64,000 nt of DNA, from positions 35,277,819-35,341,818 of the forward strand of contig AP025046.1 in assembly GCA_036186865.1 (NCBI GenBank), read 5' to 3'. Both the position numbers and the translations under genes were made by a program. The notes below the pieces were generated by a model. The model was not told the DNA's origin and made no database searches. It saw nothing but the letters and a program-made list of their open reading frames with translations. Shown piece by piece: positions 33,639-45,583 of this stretch (within the stretch, counting starts at the first letter, position 1; every line of letters starts with the position of its first letter). The DNA is from Eustoma russellianum (Eukaryota; Streptophyta; Magnoliopsida; Gentianales; Gentianaceae).

Positions 33639-36600
33639 ATGGATTCAAAGACGTTTCTGAATCAAGAGAGCATGAAGCTTGATCGTTTTGACGGCACCAA
33701 CTATCTTCGCTGGAAGGACAAGATGTTGTTCCTCCTGACTGCACTTCACATTGGGTTTTGTCTAGACCCAAATCTGAAGGACTTGCCAGCCCCAAAAGAA
33801 GAGGACTCTGAGGAGGTGAAAGCCGCTTGGAGGAAGAAACATGAGGATAATATGCTTTGCCGAGGGCATATCCTCAACAACTTGTCAGATCGTATCTACG
33901 ATCTGTTCACGGCAAAATCATCACCAAAGGAGATATGGAACGCTTTGGAGTTCAAGTACAACAACGAGAAACAAGGCGCGGACAAATTCCAGGTGATGAA
34001 GTATTTTAATTTTAAGATGGTTGAAAATCTTTCAATCATAGACCAAGTGCACGAGTTGCAGGTCCTTATGTCCAAACTAAAAGAGTTGGGTGTAGAAGTT
34101 TCTGAGGTATTACAAGTAGGAGGGATTATCGCAAAGCTTCCCCCTAGTTGGAATGACTACAGGAAGAAATTACTACACTCAACTGAATCCTTTTCCCTTG
34201 AACAACTTCAAAAGCATTTGCGAATTGAAGAGGAGACAAGGAGTCTTGTAAAGAGACATGTCTCTGATGATGCACCTAGAGTGCATTATGTCAAAGGAAA
34301 AATGGGAAGTTCGGTTGGAAACAAAAGGAAGAACTCCGATTATTCTGAATCCACAGACAAAGCAGAATCCAAGAAAGGCAAGAGATGTTATAATTGTGGT
34401 AAGAAATGACATCTCAAGAAGGACTGTTGGCTTCGAAAGAAACAAAAGCAGGGTGATAGTTCTCAACTTACCAACAATGCAAACATGGTAAACATTGAGA
34501 GCAATCAATTGGTAGAAATGGTTTCCGGGTTGCATGTTGGCATGGTAACGGAGCTGCATATGGCTATGAACAAAATCACAAGTGATTGGTGGTTCGATTC
34601 GGGTGCAACAGTGCATGTATGCAACAACAAGGATCTATTCAAGACCTACCATGTTGTGGATAATAGCCAGCAGGTTCTTATGGGAAACCGCAGTGCCACA
34701 AAAGTCTTGGGTAAAGGTAGTGTAGAGTTAGACTTACTTCTGGAAAGAAGTTGTTATTAGTCAACGTTCTACATGTACCCGAGATTTCTAAGAATCTTGT
34801 TTCTGCTAGTCTAGTTTGTAAGAGTGGGTTCAAGATTGTAATGGAGGGGGACAAAATTATATTGTCCAAGAATGGTATCTTTGTCGGCAAGGGTTATGCT
34901 TGCGACGGGATGTTTAAATTAAGTATCAATAAAAATTCCGCGGTTTCTGTTTACTCTGTTGATTCTTCTTTTTCATTGTGGCATGATAGACTTGCACATG
35001 TTAGTAATACTACTATTAAGTTCATGTCTAAACATGCCTTGATTTCTTGTAAAGATGAAAATGGAAGAACATGTAAAGTATGCATACAAGATAAAATGAC
35101 AAAGAAGCCGTTTCTGAAAGTCGAACGGAAAACCGAACTCTTAGAACTTGTTCATTCAGATATTTGTGAATTGAACGGTGTTTTAACCCGAGGTGGAAAT
35201 CGATATTTCATAACTTTCATTGATGATGCCTCTAGATATACTTATGTATATTTACTAAGGCATAAAGATGAAGCCTTTGACATGTTCAAAGTCTATAAAA
35301 TGGAAGTTGAAAATCAGTCGGGATTGAAAATCAAAGTTCTAAGGAGTGATCATGGTGGTGAATATTTTCCTCTTGAATTTAATCAATTCTGTGAGGAGAA
35401 TGGTATTATACACCAGAAAAGTGCTCCGTACACACCCCAACAAAACGGTTTGGCTGAAAGAAAGAATAGAAGTTTAGTTGACATGCTAAATGCAATGTTA
35501 ATAAACTCTGGTTTGCCAAAGAATTTGTGGGGAGAAGCCTTGTTAACGGCTTGTCATATTCATAATAGAATTCCTTCTAAGAAGTTCAAAGTTTCTCCAT
35601 ATGAAATATGGAAGAAACGAAGATCAAATCTAAGTTATCTTAGAGTTTGAGGTTGTCTAGCCTCTTATAGAGTCCCGGATCCAAAGAGGACTAAGTTAGG
35701 GCCAAGAGCTCTTAAAGGTGTCTTTATTGGATATGCCGAAAACTCTAAAACATATAGGATTCTAGATTTAGAATCCAATGTGGTTGTTGAATCTAGAGAT
35801 GTTGAATTTCTTGAGAATAAATTCTTAAGAACAGATTCAAATCAAAGTTCAACAAATGAGAATTTGAATGAACCTATTGTTGGAGATTTCTCTAATTATC
35901 CTTCTAGCGTTGCTGATCAAAATCAAGATTCTCCAACTGAGGTTAGGAGAAGTCAACGTGCTAGAAAGGAAAAGTATTTACATCTGGACTTCAGTTCTTC
36001 GCAATCCATTACTTTCTTATTGAAGGTAATAGTTTAAAGGTGTTTAATCAAATACCTATTGTACTAAGCGTAGAAGATGATCCAAAATCCTATAAGGAGG
36101 CGATGCAATCGAGAGATGCATCATTTTGGAAGGAAGCAATCGATGATGAGATGAATTCGTTATTGTCTAACAATACGTGGGTTCTCACTGATTTGCCTCC
36201 AAGTTCCAAAGCAATTGGATGTAAATGGGTATATAGAAGAAAATACAATTCAGATGGTTCACTTCAAACTTTCAAGGCTAGATTAGTAGCCAAAGTCTTT
36301 AGACAACGAGAAGGGATAAACTATTTTGATACATATGCTCCAGTTGCGAGGATAACATCCATTAGAGTGTTGATAGCATTAGCATCCATAAATAACTTGG
36401 TTATTCATCAAATGGATGTTAAGACTGGATTTCTCAATGGTGATTTAGACGAGGAGGTCTATATGGAACAACCGGAAGGTTTTGTACTTCCGGAGAATGA
36501 GCACAAAGTGTGCAAGTTGATAAGGTCATTGTATGAATTGAAACAAGCACCGAAACAATGGCATGAAAAGTTTGACACGACCATTTTAAAGAATGGTTTC

Positions 36601-37602
36601 CGGTATAATGGTGCAGATAAGTGTGTATATTCCAACTTTACAGACAAATATGGTGTCATTATTTGTTTGTACGTAGGTGACATGCTAATTATCGGTACTA
36701 ATATGGAAGGAGTAGATGAAACTAAGAAGTATTTAACTTCACAATTCCAAATGAAAGATTTGGGTGAAGTAGATACTATCTTAGGGATTAAGGTGTCCAA
36801 ACATAGTGGGGGTTTTGCTCTTTGTCAATCTCATTAGATAAACAAAGTGTTGAACAAGTTCAAACACTTGGAGATCTAAGAAGCAAACACACCGTTCGAT
36901 GCCTCATACAAATTGACTGGACATACCGGTAGAGCGGTAGCACAATTGGAATATGCTAGTGCAATTGGTAGTTTAATGTATGCTATGCATTGCACTAGAC
37001 CGGATATTGCCTTTGCGGTGTGTAAATTATCAAGGTATACTAGTAATCCCAGTATAGACCATTGGAAGGCAATCGGGCGAGTACTTGGGTACTTGAAGAG
37101 GACTATGAGTTACGGATTGTTTTATAATAATTTTCCGGCCGTGTTAGAAGGTTATACTGATGCTAGTTGGATAACTAGCATTGGTGATAACAAATCTACT
37201 ACGGGTTGGATATTTACATTGGGTGGTGGTGCTGTTTCTTGGGCTTTAGAGAAACAGACATGCATAACTCATTCTACAATGGAATCCGAATTCATATCAT
37301 TGGGATCTGCAGGTAAAGAAGCGGAATGACTGAGAAATCTATTATTGGATATAGAGTTGTGGCCACAACCGATGCCAGCCATTTCTTCACACTGTGATAG
37401 CCAAGCAATGATGTCTAGAGCTTATAGTAAAATCTATAACGGAAAATCTAGTCATGTCAACCTTAGGCATGATTATGTAAGGCAATTAATAATGGATGGT
37501 GTAATAGCCATTGCATACGTCAGATCCTGTAATAACCTAGCGGATCCGTTGACAAAGAGTCTATCAAAAGACTTGGTACAAAGTACATCTTTAGGGATGT
37601 GA
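33639..37602 (+). pseudogene. Copia A gag-pol polyprotein, disabled
   Basis: ATG 33639 lies only 19 bases after the LTR. Domain order is the copia order. Gag has RFDGTNYLRWKDKM and a zinc knuckle (CYNCGKK, stop at 34407 in place of the Gly, then HLKKDCW). Protease has WWFDSGATVHVC. The pre-integrase block has WHDRLAHVS...CKVC. Integrase has HSDICELNG, FIDDASRYTYVYLL and YTPQQNGLAERKNR. RT starts NTWVLTDLPP, and its YVDD box is YVGD at 36670-36681. RNase H has DASWITS, STMESEF and ADPLTKSLSKD. Breaks include a frameshift near 34740, a stop at 35648 (Trp position of YLRVWGC) and stops near 36037, 36834, 36880 and 37327. It cannot mobilise itself. Confidence 0.9.
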
Positions 37603-38137
37603 TTAAGACGTATGGGATAAGTTCGCTTGTGATAGAAACCCAACCTTGTCTAGCATACCACTAGCCTAAGGTTCAATGGGTAACAACAAGTCACAAAGTG
37701 AGATATTAAAACACTACGATTGATCTTTAAAGAATCAAGCCGCGCGACATTGATCTTTAAATAATTGGAATGTTAGTGTTAAAGGAGGGTGAGTGTTAAA
37801 ACACTCTTAATGAAGAATTAAGAGGAATTATCTTAATTTTCACCTATATAAACATAGAAAGTGGTGCCGCTTCGACAAACAATGATCTTGAAATGTTCAT
37901 GAATACTAGGGGTAGCACAAGGCCATAAAGTGCGGTTTAAAATGAACTTAGATTGAGAGTGTGGTTTCATGTGTATAATGTTTCCAGTTCTAGCACATAG
38001 GAGTCTGATTCAAGGCTTTTTAGCTATCATGATTTTGTTAGAACTTTGAAGTATTATACTAATAAGAGGTTCAAATCGAAAGATACTTCTTATATGCATG
38101 AAATATCACAAGTTGCTTTACAAACTAAGTGGGGGAT

Positions 38138-38899
38138 TGTTGTAATAGTTTGTAAAAGCAATGGGATGAATAATAGATGCATGAGATCAAAGATGATGGT
38201 GAATGGGTGTTTAAATAAGCAAGAATAGCTTGACTCATGACTTGGATCGATCCATGTGTCAAATGAATAGATCCATGTGGCTTGAAAATGAAGTTGAGTA
38301 TTCTGCCGGACATAGATCGATGTCACATACATCGATTGATCGATGTATCTTGGGTGCAGAGTTGAAACTTTCTATCCAACATAGATCGATCGATGTGACA
38401 GATCGATGTTGGTCATAATGGAATTGGAGCTTACTGTGAGACATCGATCGATCGATGTCACATCGATCGATCACATCGATCGATCGATGTCCTAACAGAA
38501 GTGATGTTTCATGAAAAATCACAACTTATGCATCAAGGGACTTGCCCAATCGCCATGCAACTGTCTTGAACGGCTGAATGGAGTTTGAAAGCCTATAAAT
38601 AGGCTGTCATAACACATTCTTCAATACATTTTGTATCCAAGTTGAATCTTGCATCCTACATTCTTCTTCCAATTCTATTTCACTCTTGAATCAAGAAAGT
38701 TCATTGAATCTCATTCCTATTTGCTGAGGATTAGAGATTGTTGGCTGTTGTATCCTAGGAGGAAGTTTGCCTATAACCCTGCAGCATCTAGTGGGGGCAA
38801 ATATTCCTTACGGAAAGTGGTATACACGCCTCAAGCCAAATTTCATTCACTACTTCATACTCTCTTGTTTGTTGTTCTTGTTTCCTTATTTTGATAACA
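38138..38899 (+). repeat. Copia A 3' LTR
   Basis: Same ends as the 5' LTR. The ATCGATCG array at 38310-38490 is shorter and rearranged. It keeps the TATA box (near 38594) and the intact AAATATTCCTTAC segment (38799-38811). Confidence 0.93.
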
Positions 38900-38904
38900 A
38901 AAGG

Positions 38905-39202
38905 CACACTGCCACGTCAGATGATTTAGCGGTTACATAGTAGTTCGGTGGCTAGCTAGTGGAGTAGCTCGATAGTATTAGATCATGTGTGTAATTCAAT
39001 TCTAGGAGGTTTTGTTATTGTATTTTATAAATACCAAACGGGTGTAGGAGACGGTTATTCGTTCATAATTGAGATTTGTTCCAGCAAATTCTTGCTTCTT
39101 TTCCTCTCTGTTCTTGGCGCATAATTTGCTGTGTTTAGAATTCAATGCAGATGATGTTTATATGTTGCTTATTCAATACAGATTTGAGATTGTTGTTGTG
39201 AA
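38905..39202 (+). other. Unassigned LTR-like segment within L1-a
   Basis: Contains a TATA-like ATTTTATAAATACC near 39034 and a CT-rich leader (TTCTTGCTTCTTTTCCTCTC). It separates L1-a linker from L1-a RNase H sequence. It may be a fragment of another LTR, but no partner or duplication was found. Confidence 0.35.
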
Positions 39203-39806
39203 TTGAAGATTTTATCAAGGAGATCAAGTTGCAGCGTGCTCCTGTTCCCTGGATTCCCCCACCCACGTAGTTTTATAAGATTAATGTGGATGCAGCGTAG
39301 AGGGCTGGTCGAGGTGGTGCTGTGGTTGTTATCCTTTGGGATTCCCAAGGCGACTATTTACCCTTTTGCTAATGATGTTCAGCTCTTGGAAGCTACTGTG
39401 GTTAAGTTGGCTTGTGACTAGGGTGTTCGTTGGATTGATGTTTGAGGGAGACGCAAAGGCAGTGACGGACTGCTGTAGTATGGGTCAAGGGGACTGGTCT
39501 TATACTGCTGTTGTGGTTGATGAGATCAGGCAACTAATGGAGGTGCAAGAATGGTCAGTTTTTTGGGCTCCTTGCTTTGCCGATGCGGATGGGATCCCGT
39601 CACCGCTCCTTCTTCACCGTATCCATCATCTATCGATGCGTGTTTTTCATTCAGGCTCATAACTTCTCCGTTGGTCATTTCTCACTCAATCTTTCTTAGT
39701 GTCACGTATAACCCGGTCATTCTCTTACCCACCACTATCATGAGAGGATCCATTTTCCTGCCAATGGGTGGTTGATTTGTTGGCCGGCCATGCACTGAAA
39801 GCTACT
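39203..39806 (+). pseudogene. L1-a RNase H domain
   Basis: Motifs WIPPPT, FYKINVDAA and RAGRGGAVVV (with stops) are the start of the RVT_3-type RNase H seen at the carboxy end of some plant L1 ORF2 proteins. ALLEAT-like and FEGDAKAVTD blocks follow. After an interruption at about 39591-39755, VVDLLAGHALKAT completes the domain and ends at the CTACT duplication of copia B. The reading continues after copia B at 44739. Confidence 0.72.
39591..39755. mobile_element. Possible degenerate fourth copy of the foldback MITE
   Basis: It interrupts the L1-a RNase H and starts GGGATCCCGTCACCGCTCC, close to the end of copy A (GGGATAGGATCCCCTCACCGC). It ends near ATGAGAGGATCC. Flanks GCCGATGCG and GCCAATGGG are only partly alike. 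The central hairpin with CACGTG is missing. Assignment is tentative. Confidence 0.4.
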
Positions 39807-40071
39807 TGAAAGATTTAGTAATCAGAAGAATTGTATTTCATTCATGTATATCACTTATCCTTTACATGGTTATATAATGATTACAACAAGACTTTGGTTA
39901 CAACTAAAAGAGTAGTACAACAAAAAGATTGATATCAACCAAATACTAACTAAGGTTGGTGAGATATGATAGGAATAAATCCTAGCTAACAGCCACTAAC
40001 AGCCGTGTGAATAACAACAGCAATGGCATGGATCACGGCACTAATGACATGAGCCCTACGGCTCCTTAACA
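39807..40071 (-). repeat. Copia B 3' LTR
   Basis: 265 bp, the partner of 44474-44738. The polypurine tract lies immediately to its right on the minus strand (CTTGCGGGGGCG). Confidence 0.95.
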
Positions 40072-43000
40072 CGCCCCCGCAAGATGGTGGTTCCGTCGGA
40101 AACGCCAATCTTGGAACGAAGAATAGCAAACTGGTCCTTAGGCAAGGGTTTGGTGAGAGCATCCGCGAGTTGATTTGTAGTTGACACATGCGTGACTTTG
40201 AGGGAGCCGGCTGCCACCTTTTCTCGTACAAAATAGTAGTCAAGAGCAATATGTTTCATGCGACTATGGAAGACAGGATTTGCACACAAGTAGGTTGCAC
40301 TCAAATTGTCACAAAAAATAGTAGGCGGCTGAGGAATCGGAATACCAAGCTCAGAAAGAAGATGTGTGACCCAAGTCACTTCCGCGGTTGTGGCAGCAAC
40401 CGCACGGTATTTTGCCTCGGTGGAAGAACGAGCAATAGTATGCTGCTTTTTAGAACACCAGGATACAGGATTACCTCCAAGAAAAAGGATAAATGCCGTG
40501 GTAGAGCGAAAAGAATCTTGATCACCAGCCAGTCAGCGTCTGAGTAGGCCTGCAGAAGAAATGGACGGTTTCGTCGAAGCATGAGGCCATGATGAATAGT
40601 GTGCTTAAGATAACGCAAAAGGCGCTTGGCTGCAGTCCAATGAGTCTGGGACGGAGATGCATGAACTGTGCAAGTTTGTTGACAGCAACGACAATATCAG
40701 GACCCGTGAGTTGAAGATACTGCAGCCCACCAATAAGACTCCGGTATTGGGAGGCATCGGCGGTGGGGGTGCCATCCTGGAGAACGAGTCGACCAGTGGA
40801 AGACATAGGGGTGGCAGCATCTTTGACGACAGAAAGATGAAATTTATCCAAAAGATCTCTCAAACCACCTACTACTCTTGAAGTTGATTCAGTAGATTCG
40901 GTTAAACACTCGCCCTTTAGGCTCGCTGAAAGTATGGAGCTCGCTCCCTGTCAAGTTTTTCCTTCACAATTCTCCATAAAAGACCATCTGCAGTAAACAC
41001 AGCCTCTATGCCCAAAAAATAGTTAAGTGGCCCTAAATCTTTCAACGAAAAACGTGACCCTAATACATCCACGAATTTACGAATGGATGAAGCACAATTT
41101 CCTGTAACAAGCAAGTCATCAACATAGACAAGAAAATAAATGATAACGCTGCCGAGACGATAAATAAATAATGAGGTGTCAGACTTGGAGTTGCAAAATC
41201 CATAGTGTAGTAAGAAACTTTTTAACTCATTATACCAAGCCCGGGGAGCTTGCTTAAGCCTATAGAGAGCACGGCGCAGGTGACATAAGTGTTTGGGATT
41301 GGTTGGATCAGCAAAACCAGGGGGTTGAGTCATAAAGACATCTTCAGTTAAATGACCATTTAGAAATGCATTATTGACATCAAGGTGAGAAATGGACCAG
41401 CCATGAGAGAGAGAAACGGATAACACAAAACGAACAGTGGTGGGTTTGACAACCGGGCTAAATGTGTCGTGACAATCAACACCCGGGCGTTGATGGAAAC
41501 CTTTGGCAACCAAACGAGCCTTATACCGATCAATAGAACCGTCAGGATTACGTTTGATACGAAAGACCCACTTGTACCCAACCGCAGTATGACCCGGAGG
41601 TAGAGGCACAAGATCCCACGTACCATTACGTGCAAGGGCAGCAAGATCGTCATCCATCGCAGCACACCAGTGGAGATCGCTGAGAGCTTGTTTAACAGTT
41701 GTGGGTTCATGGGACAAAGGAAGAGGATGTTTAGTAGTATGAAGCAGGGTAACATAATCCGGAAATTGTTTTGGACAAAAGACTCGGTTACGAGCTCAGG
41801 TGACCATGGGATGACCAGTGTGTGACTGCAGTGAAGAGGGGGCCGGGGGTGAAGCATGTGCCGCAGCTGGAGTAAGGGATAGGGATGAGGCGGCCGCGGG
41901 TTGGGAAGACGAGGACGACAAAGACAAGGGAGAAGAAGAATACCTGGGGGAAGCAGGGTGCGCAGCAGGCAAGACCAAGGAGGGGGCTGCTGAAGACGCG
42001 GACGGAAGTACCTCCACAGGCAACGGAATAGCTGCTAGGTCGGCGCTGGCTGGGGAAGAACCTGCAAACCATGGGGAGGAGGGTGCAGGTACAGCAACAG
42101 AAGGAGAGAAGTTAGCAAAGGGAAAGTGAGTTTCAATAAATTGCACATGGCGTGAAATGTGAACGCAATTGGACGAAGGATCAAAACATTTGTAAGCATG
42201 ATGTGCATTTGAGTAGCCCACAAAAACGCACGGTTTGGAGCGAGGGGCTAGTTTGTGATCGGCATAGGGGCGAAGCCACGGAAAACAAAGACATCCAAAC
42301 GCACGAAGTGTGTGGTAGTTTGGAGGCTTAGAAAACAAGGACTCATAAGGTGTTTGGTTATGCAGAGTAGGAGTAGGGAGGCGATTTATAAGATAGACAT
42401 CGGTAAGAAATGCATATGTCCAGAATTTAGAAGGCAAAGACGCGTAGTGAAGAAGCACTAACCCAGTTTCAACCACATGACGATGTTTTCTTTCACCAGA
42501 ACCAACATGCTCAGGGGTATAGGGAGGAGAGACACGATGTTGTATACCCTCAGTTTCAAAAAACCGTGATAGCCCCTTATACTCCGTACCCCCATCAGTG
42601 TATAACGTAACAAGAGGACGACAGAAATATTTTTCAACCATGCGTTTAAACTTGGGAAAGATATCGGCAACATCAGACTTTCTGGACATTGGAAACAACC
42701 AAACATATTTAGTAAAGTAGTCAATAAACAATACATAGTAACGAAAACCATCAACAGATTCAATAGGGGAGGGGCCCCAAACATCAGAGTATAATAAATC
42801 AAGTGGTCCTCGACTTTCAACAGACGAACGATGAAAAGGTAACTTGTGACTCTTATTACTAAGACAGGACTCACAAACCAACTTGTCAGGCTGAGAACCC
42901 GACAATATAGACAAATTATTGTTTTGACTTAGAATCTGTAACACACATAAGGATGGATGACCAAGGCGATGATGCCAAGTGGACACGGAGGACTTGGCGG

Positions 43001-44394
43001 TGTGATGAAGACAGGTGGAGGAGGGCCGAACTGTGGCAAGCGCGAGGCGGAGGCTCCAGCGGTCGGCATATCCCATTCGTACACATCACCCTTGGTCTGC
43101 CCGCGAGCAAGCTGTGCCCCCGTTTTGAGATCCTTCACAACAAAAGAAAATGGAAAGAATTCAATAGACGTGTTGTTGTGTTGACAGAACTTAGAGACAG
43201 AAATTAAATTGCAGGTAAGAGAGGGGACATGAAAAACATCAGACAAGATAAATGACTCAGAGGAAGTAGGAAAAATAGCAGAACCAGTGCTGGTGATGTT
43301 GAGACCAGATCCATCGCCAAGGAGAACATCATCAGGGCCTTCATATGGCTGGGAAAGAGAGAGGGAGTTTAGATCATAGTGACATGGTGGGAAGCCCCAG
43401 AATCCATAACCCAGTTGTGCTTCGTTGACCCAGAGGTGGTGTGATGGACTTCGGGCTGCTGCAACGACCGCTTGAGAGAGTAACACTGGCACGCTGTATG
43501 TCCACGTTTCTGACAAAACTGACAAAATACTCCAGACTGAGAAGAATTTTTGGAGAACCAAAAAGAGTTACCTGCTGGCTGGCCAAAAATCATCTGCAGC
43601 TGAGACTGACCGTCGTGGGGTGACGGCTTGCCGGAGAAAGAGCAGCCGCCGCCGCGGGGCCCGCCTTGAGGAGTATTAGAATGACCATTGCGTCCGGGTT
43701 TTATCTGCGTAGAATGCACGGTGACAGCTGTAGCATTCCGACTCTCCTCACGTTTCAGAAATGATTCATGTTCGACAAGTTTGTCATGAAGCTCCTCAAA
43801 GGAAATGGGCGTATCACGCGCCCAAATAGCGGCGGCGATTTCTCTGAAGCTGCTTCCAGGCCCATTAAGGGCAAAGATTGTGAGATCGTCATCACTCAGA
43901 TGAGTATCAGCAAGGACCAATTCATCAGCAAGAACTTTGATAGTTTGAAGGTAATCTGCAACGGACTGAGTATCGCAGGAGATATTAGTAAGTTTCTCCT
44001 TTAAATTCATTATACGCAGACGAGACTTGTTGGCATATAGCCTGTGAAGCTTGGTCCAAGCGTCACGAGAGGAAGCAGCAGTGGCAATCAAGGGCACTAC
44101 TCCTTCGGAAACAGATGCAAGAATTGCATGAAGCAGCAGCTTATCCTGTCAAACCCAAAGAGCATACTCTGGGTTCAGCTGCTTGGCTCCATCCTCACGC
44201 AAGGTGTACTGAGAAGGGCAGGGTTTACTTTCGTCAAGAAACCCCATAAGATCATACCCATACAGTAGGACATCAAACTGAGCCTTCCAAGAAGGGAAGT
44301 TGTTTTTGTTTAGTTTGAGAGGTAGCTGTGCACCAACATTAATTGCAATGATGCCATCAAGAGAACCAAATTTAGGGTTTGCGTTTTCTGCCAT
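40056..44394 (-). pseudogene. Copia B gag-pol polyprotein, several frameshifts
   Basis: Gag starts at ATG 44394 (MAENANPKFG, LNKNNFPSWKAQFD). It has one stop at 44149, a TGA where relatives carry Arg, then a CQFCQKRGHTACQC zinc knuckle. Protease is WVMDSGASHHVT near 43400. Frames shift near 43400, 43030 and 41790. Pre-integrase WHHRLGHPS and integrase DVWGPSPIE, TDGGTEYKG and YTPEHVGSGERKHRHV are readable (43076-42200). RT (41717-40917) has NGTWDLVPLP, DVNNAFLNG and an intact YVDD (41115-41126). About 100 foreign bases near 40870-40970 separate RT from RNase H (RDLLDKFHLS...LADALTKPLPKDQF). It is defective in gag, protease and the RT-RNase H junction. Confidence 0.88.
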
Positions 44395-44461
44395 GGAAGA
44401 AGGACACGCGATGAATGAAAAAAACCGACAGCTAAGAGAACACTCGTGGGAGTCGTTACTG

Positions 44462-44473
44462 GCTCTGATACCA
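44462..44473 (-). promoter_or_regulatory. Copia B primer-binding site
   Basis: The minus strand reads TGGTATCAGAGC directly after the LTR end. It is an exact match to the plant initiator-Met tRNA 3' end complement. Confidence 0.95.
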
Positions 44474-44738
44474 TGAAAGATTTAGTAATCAGAAGAATTG
44501 TATTTCATTCATGTATATCACTTATCCTTCACATGGTTATATAATGATTACAACAAGACTTTGGTTACAACTAAAAGAGTAGTACAACAAAAAGATTGAT
44601 ATCAACCAAATACTAACTAAGGTTGGTGAGATATGATAGGAATAAATCCTAGCTAACAGCCACTAACAGCCGTGTGAATAACAATAGCAACGGCATGGAT
44701 CACGACACTAATGACGTGAGCCCTACGGCTCCTTAACA
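44474..44738 (-). repeat. Copia B 5' LTR
   Basis: 265 bp with the same ends as the left LTR. Differences include C for T in CCTTCACATGG and a few transitions near 44680-44720. Confidence 0.95.
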
Positions 44739-45002
44739 CTACTACTAGTTTTGAATGGTCGGGTAGTCCTCCTTTCCTTACCCCTACTCTGGTAGCAGAT
44801 GCTCCCACTTTGGATCAAATGCCATTCCCTCGGAGTGAGGGTCCACCGTCTCAGTCACAAAGAACCTTGTGAAGGATGCAAAACAAAAGCTCAGCGGTAG
44901 GTTAGATGAAGACTTACGCAGTGGCCCTACTTTGTAGATGCAAGTTGTTGCAATGACATATTTATCAGGTTATGAAAAAATGAAGTGTCACGTTTTGAGA
45001 TA
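44739..45002 (+). pseudogene. L1-a ORF2 end and 3' flank
   Basis: Continues in frame from GHALKAT through SFEWSGSPPFLTPTLVADAP to a stop near 44870. The remainder to 45002 is non-coding and ends at the AGATA duplication of copia C. The true 3' end of L1-a may lie right of copia C and is not visible. Confidence 0.55.
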
Positions 45003-45564
45003 TGTTGAAGCGTGTATGCTGAAGTGTGTGTGATGCACCGCAGTGATCAAGAGCATTTTTGGATGCAATTGACTGAACAAAAAGAGCCAATCGAAGATTA
45101 AGGAGCTTAAGTATCATGGGAGGCAGTTGGAATGGAGCAGGGAGAGCGGTTAATAGGTGGGCCAACAGTTGGCAACGTAGGTGGCTCAATTGTGAGGAAG
45201 GAGGCCAGCAGGAAGAAGAAGAAAGACACGCGCGTAGTTTTAAATGGATGAAATGTCCATTTTGCCCTTGTGTTTAATATACTAGGGAAACGTTAGTGAG
45301 GTGTGCTTTTGTCATTTCATGTACTATTTTCTTATTCCTTTTAAGCGTTTGCATAACTGCTAGTTGTACTCATTCGATCGAATCATGAAATCAGTTAATT
45401 GAATTCCCAAATTCTTCCTCTCGTTCTCTCCATCTGTTTTTCTGCATTCTCAGAGTTTTATAGTTCTGGATGCATCGGTTGATAATTTTTGTTCTCAATT
45501 GAGTTTCTTGCGTAATTGCTGGATCTTGTTTTGATCCAAACCTTGATTTCATTGAAATTTCACA
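45003..45564 (+). repeat. Copia C 5' LTR
   Basis: 562 bp ending AATTTCACA directly before the PBS. It has the partner LTR at 50282. Confidence 0.96.
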
Positions 45565-45576
45565 TGGTATCAGAGC
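45565..45576 (+). promoter_or_regulatory. Copia C primer-binding site
   Basis: TGGTATCAGAGC, the exact initiator-Met tRNA complement, with no spacer after the LTR. Confidence 0.97.
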
Positions 45577-45583
45577 GAAGTTA

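Larger units (their letters stand above)
32828..38899 (+). mobile_element. Complete Ty1/copia element A (6.1 kb)
   Basis: The 5-bp duplication AAAGG is exact at 32823-32827 and 38900-38904. LTRs are 32828-33619 (792 bp) and 38138-38899 (762 bp), both TGTTGTAAT...GATAACA. They are nearly identical outside the ATCGATCG array, so the insertion is fairly young. A polypurine tract (AAGTGGGGGAT) precedes the 3' LTR. No tRNA-type PBS follows the 5' LTR. It lies within L1-a. LTRs and coding region are listed separately. Confidence 0.95.
39807..44738 (-). mobile_element. Complete Ty1/copia element B (4.9 kb, short LTRs)
   Basis: The 5-bp duplication CTACT is exact at 39802-39806 and 44739-44743. LTRs of 265 bp lie at 39807-40071 and 44474-44738 (TGAAAGATT...CCTTAACA on the plus strand), with about six differences by eye. 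The PBS TGGTATCAGAGC is at 44462-44473 on the minus strand. The minus-strand purine tract CTTGCGGGGGCG adjoins the 3' LTR. The short LTRs and the Gag start suggest an Ale-like copia lineage. It splits the RNase H end of L1-a. Confidence 0.95.

Noticed and set aside
41818..42129. Acidic, GC-rich plus-strand frame of 103 codons
   Set aside because: It is antisense to the Pro/Ser/Ala-rich linker between integrase and RT of copia B, which explains its composition.
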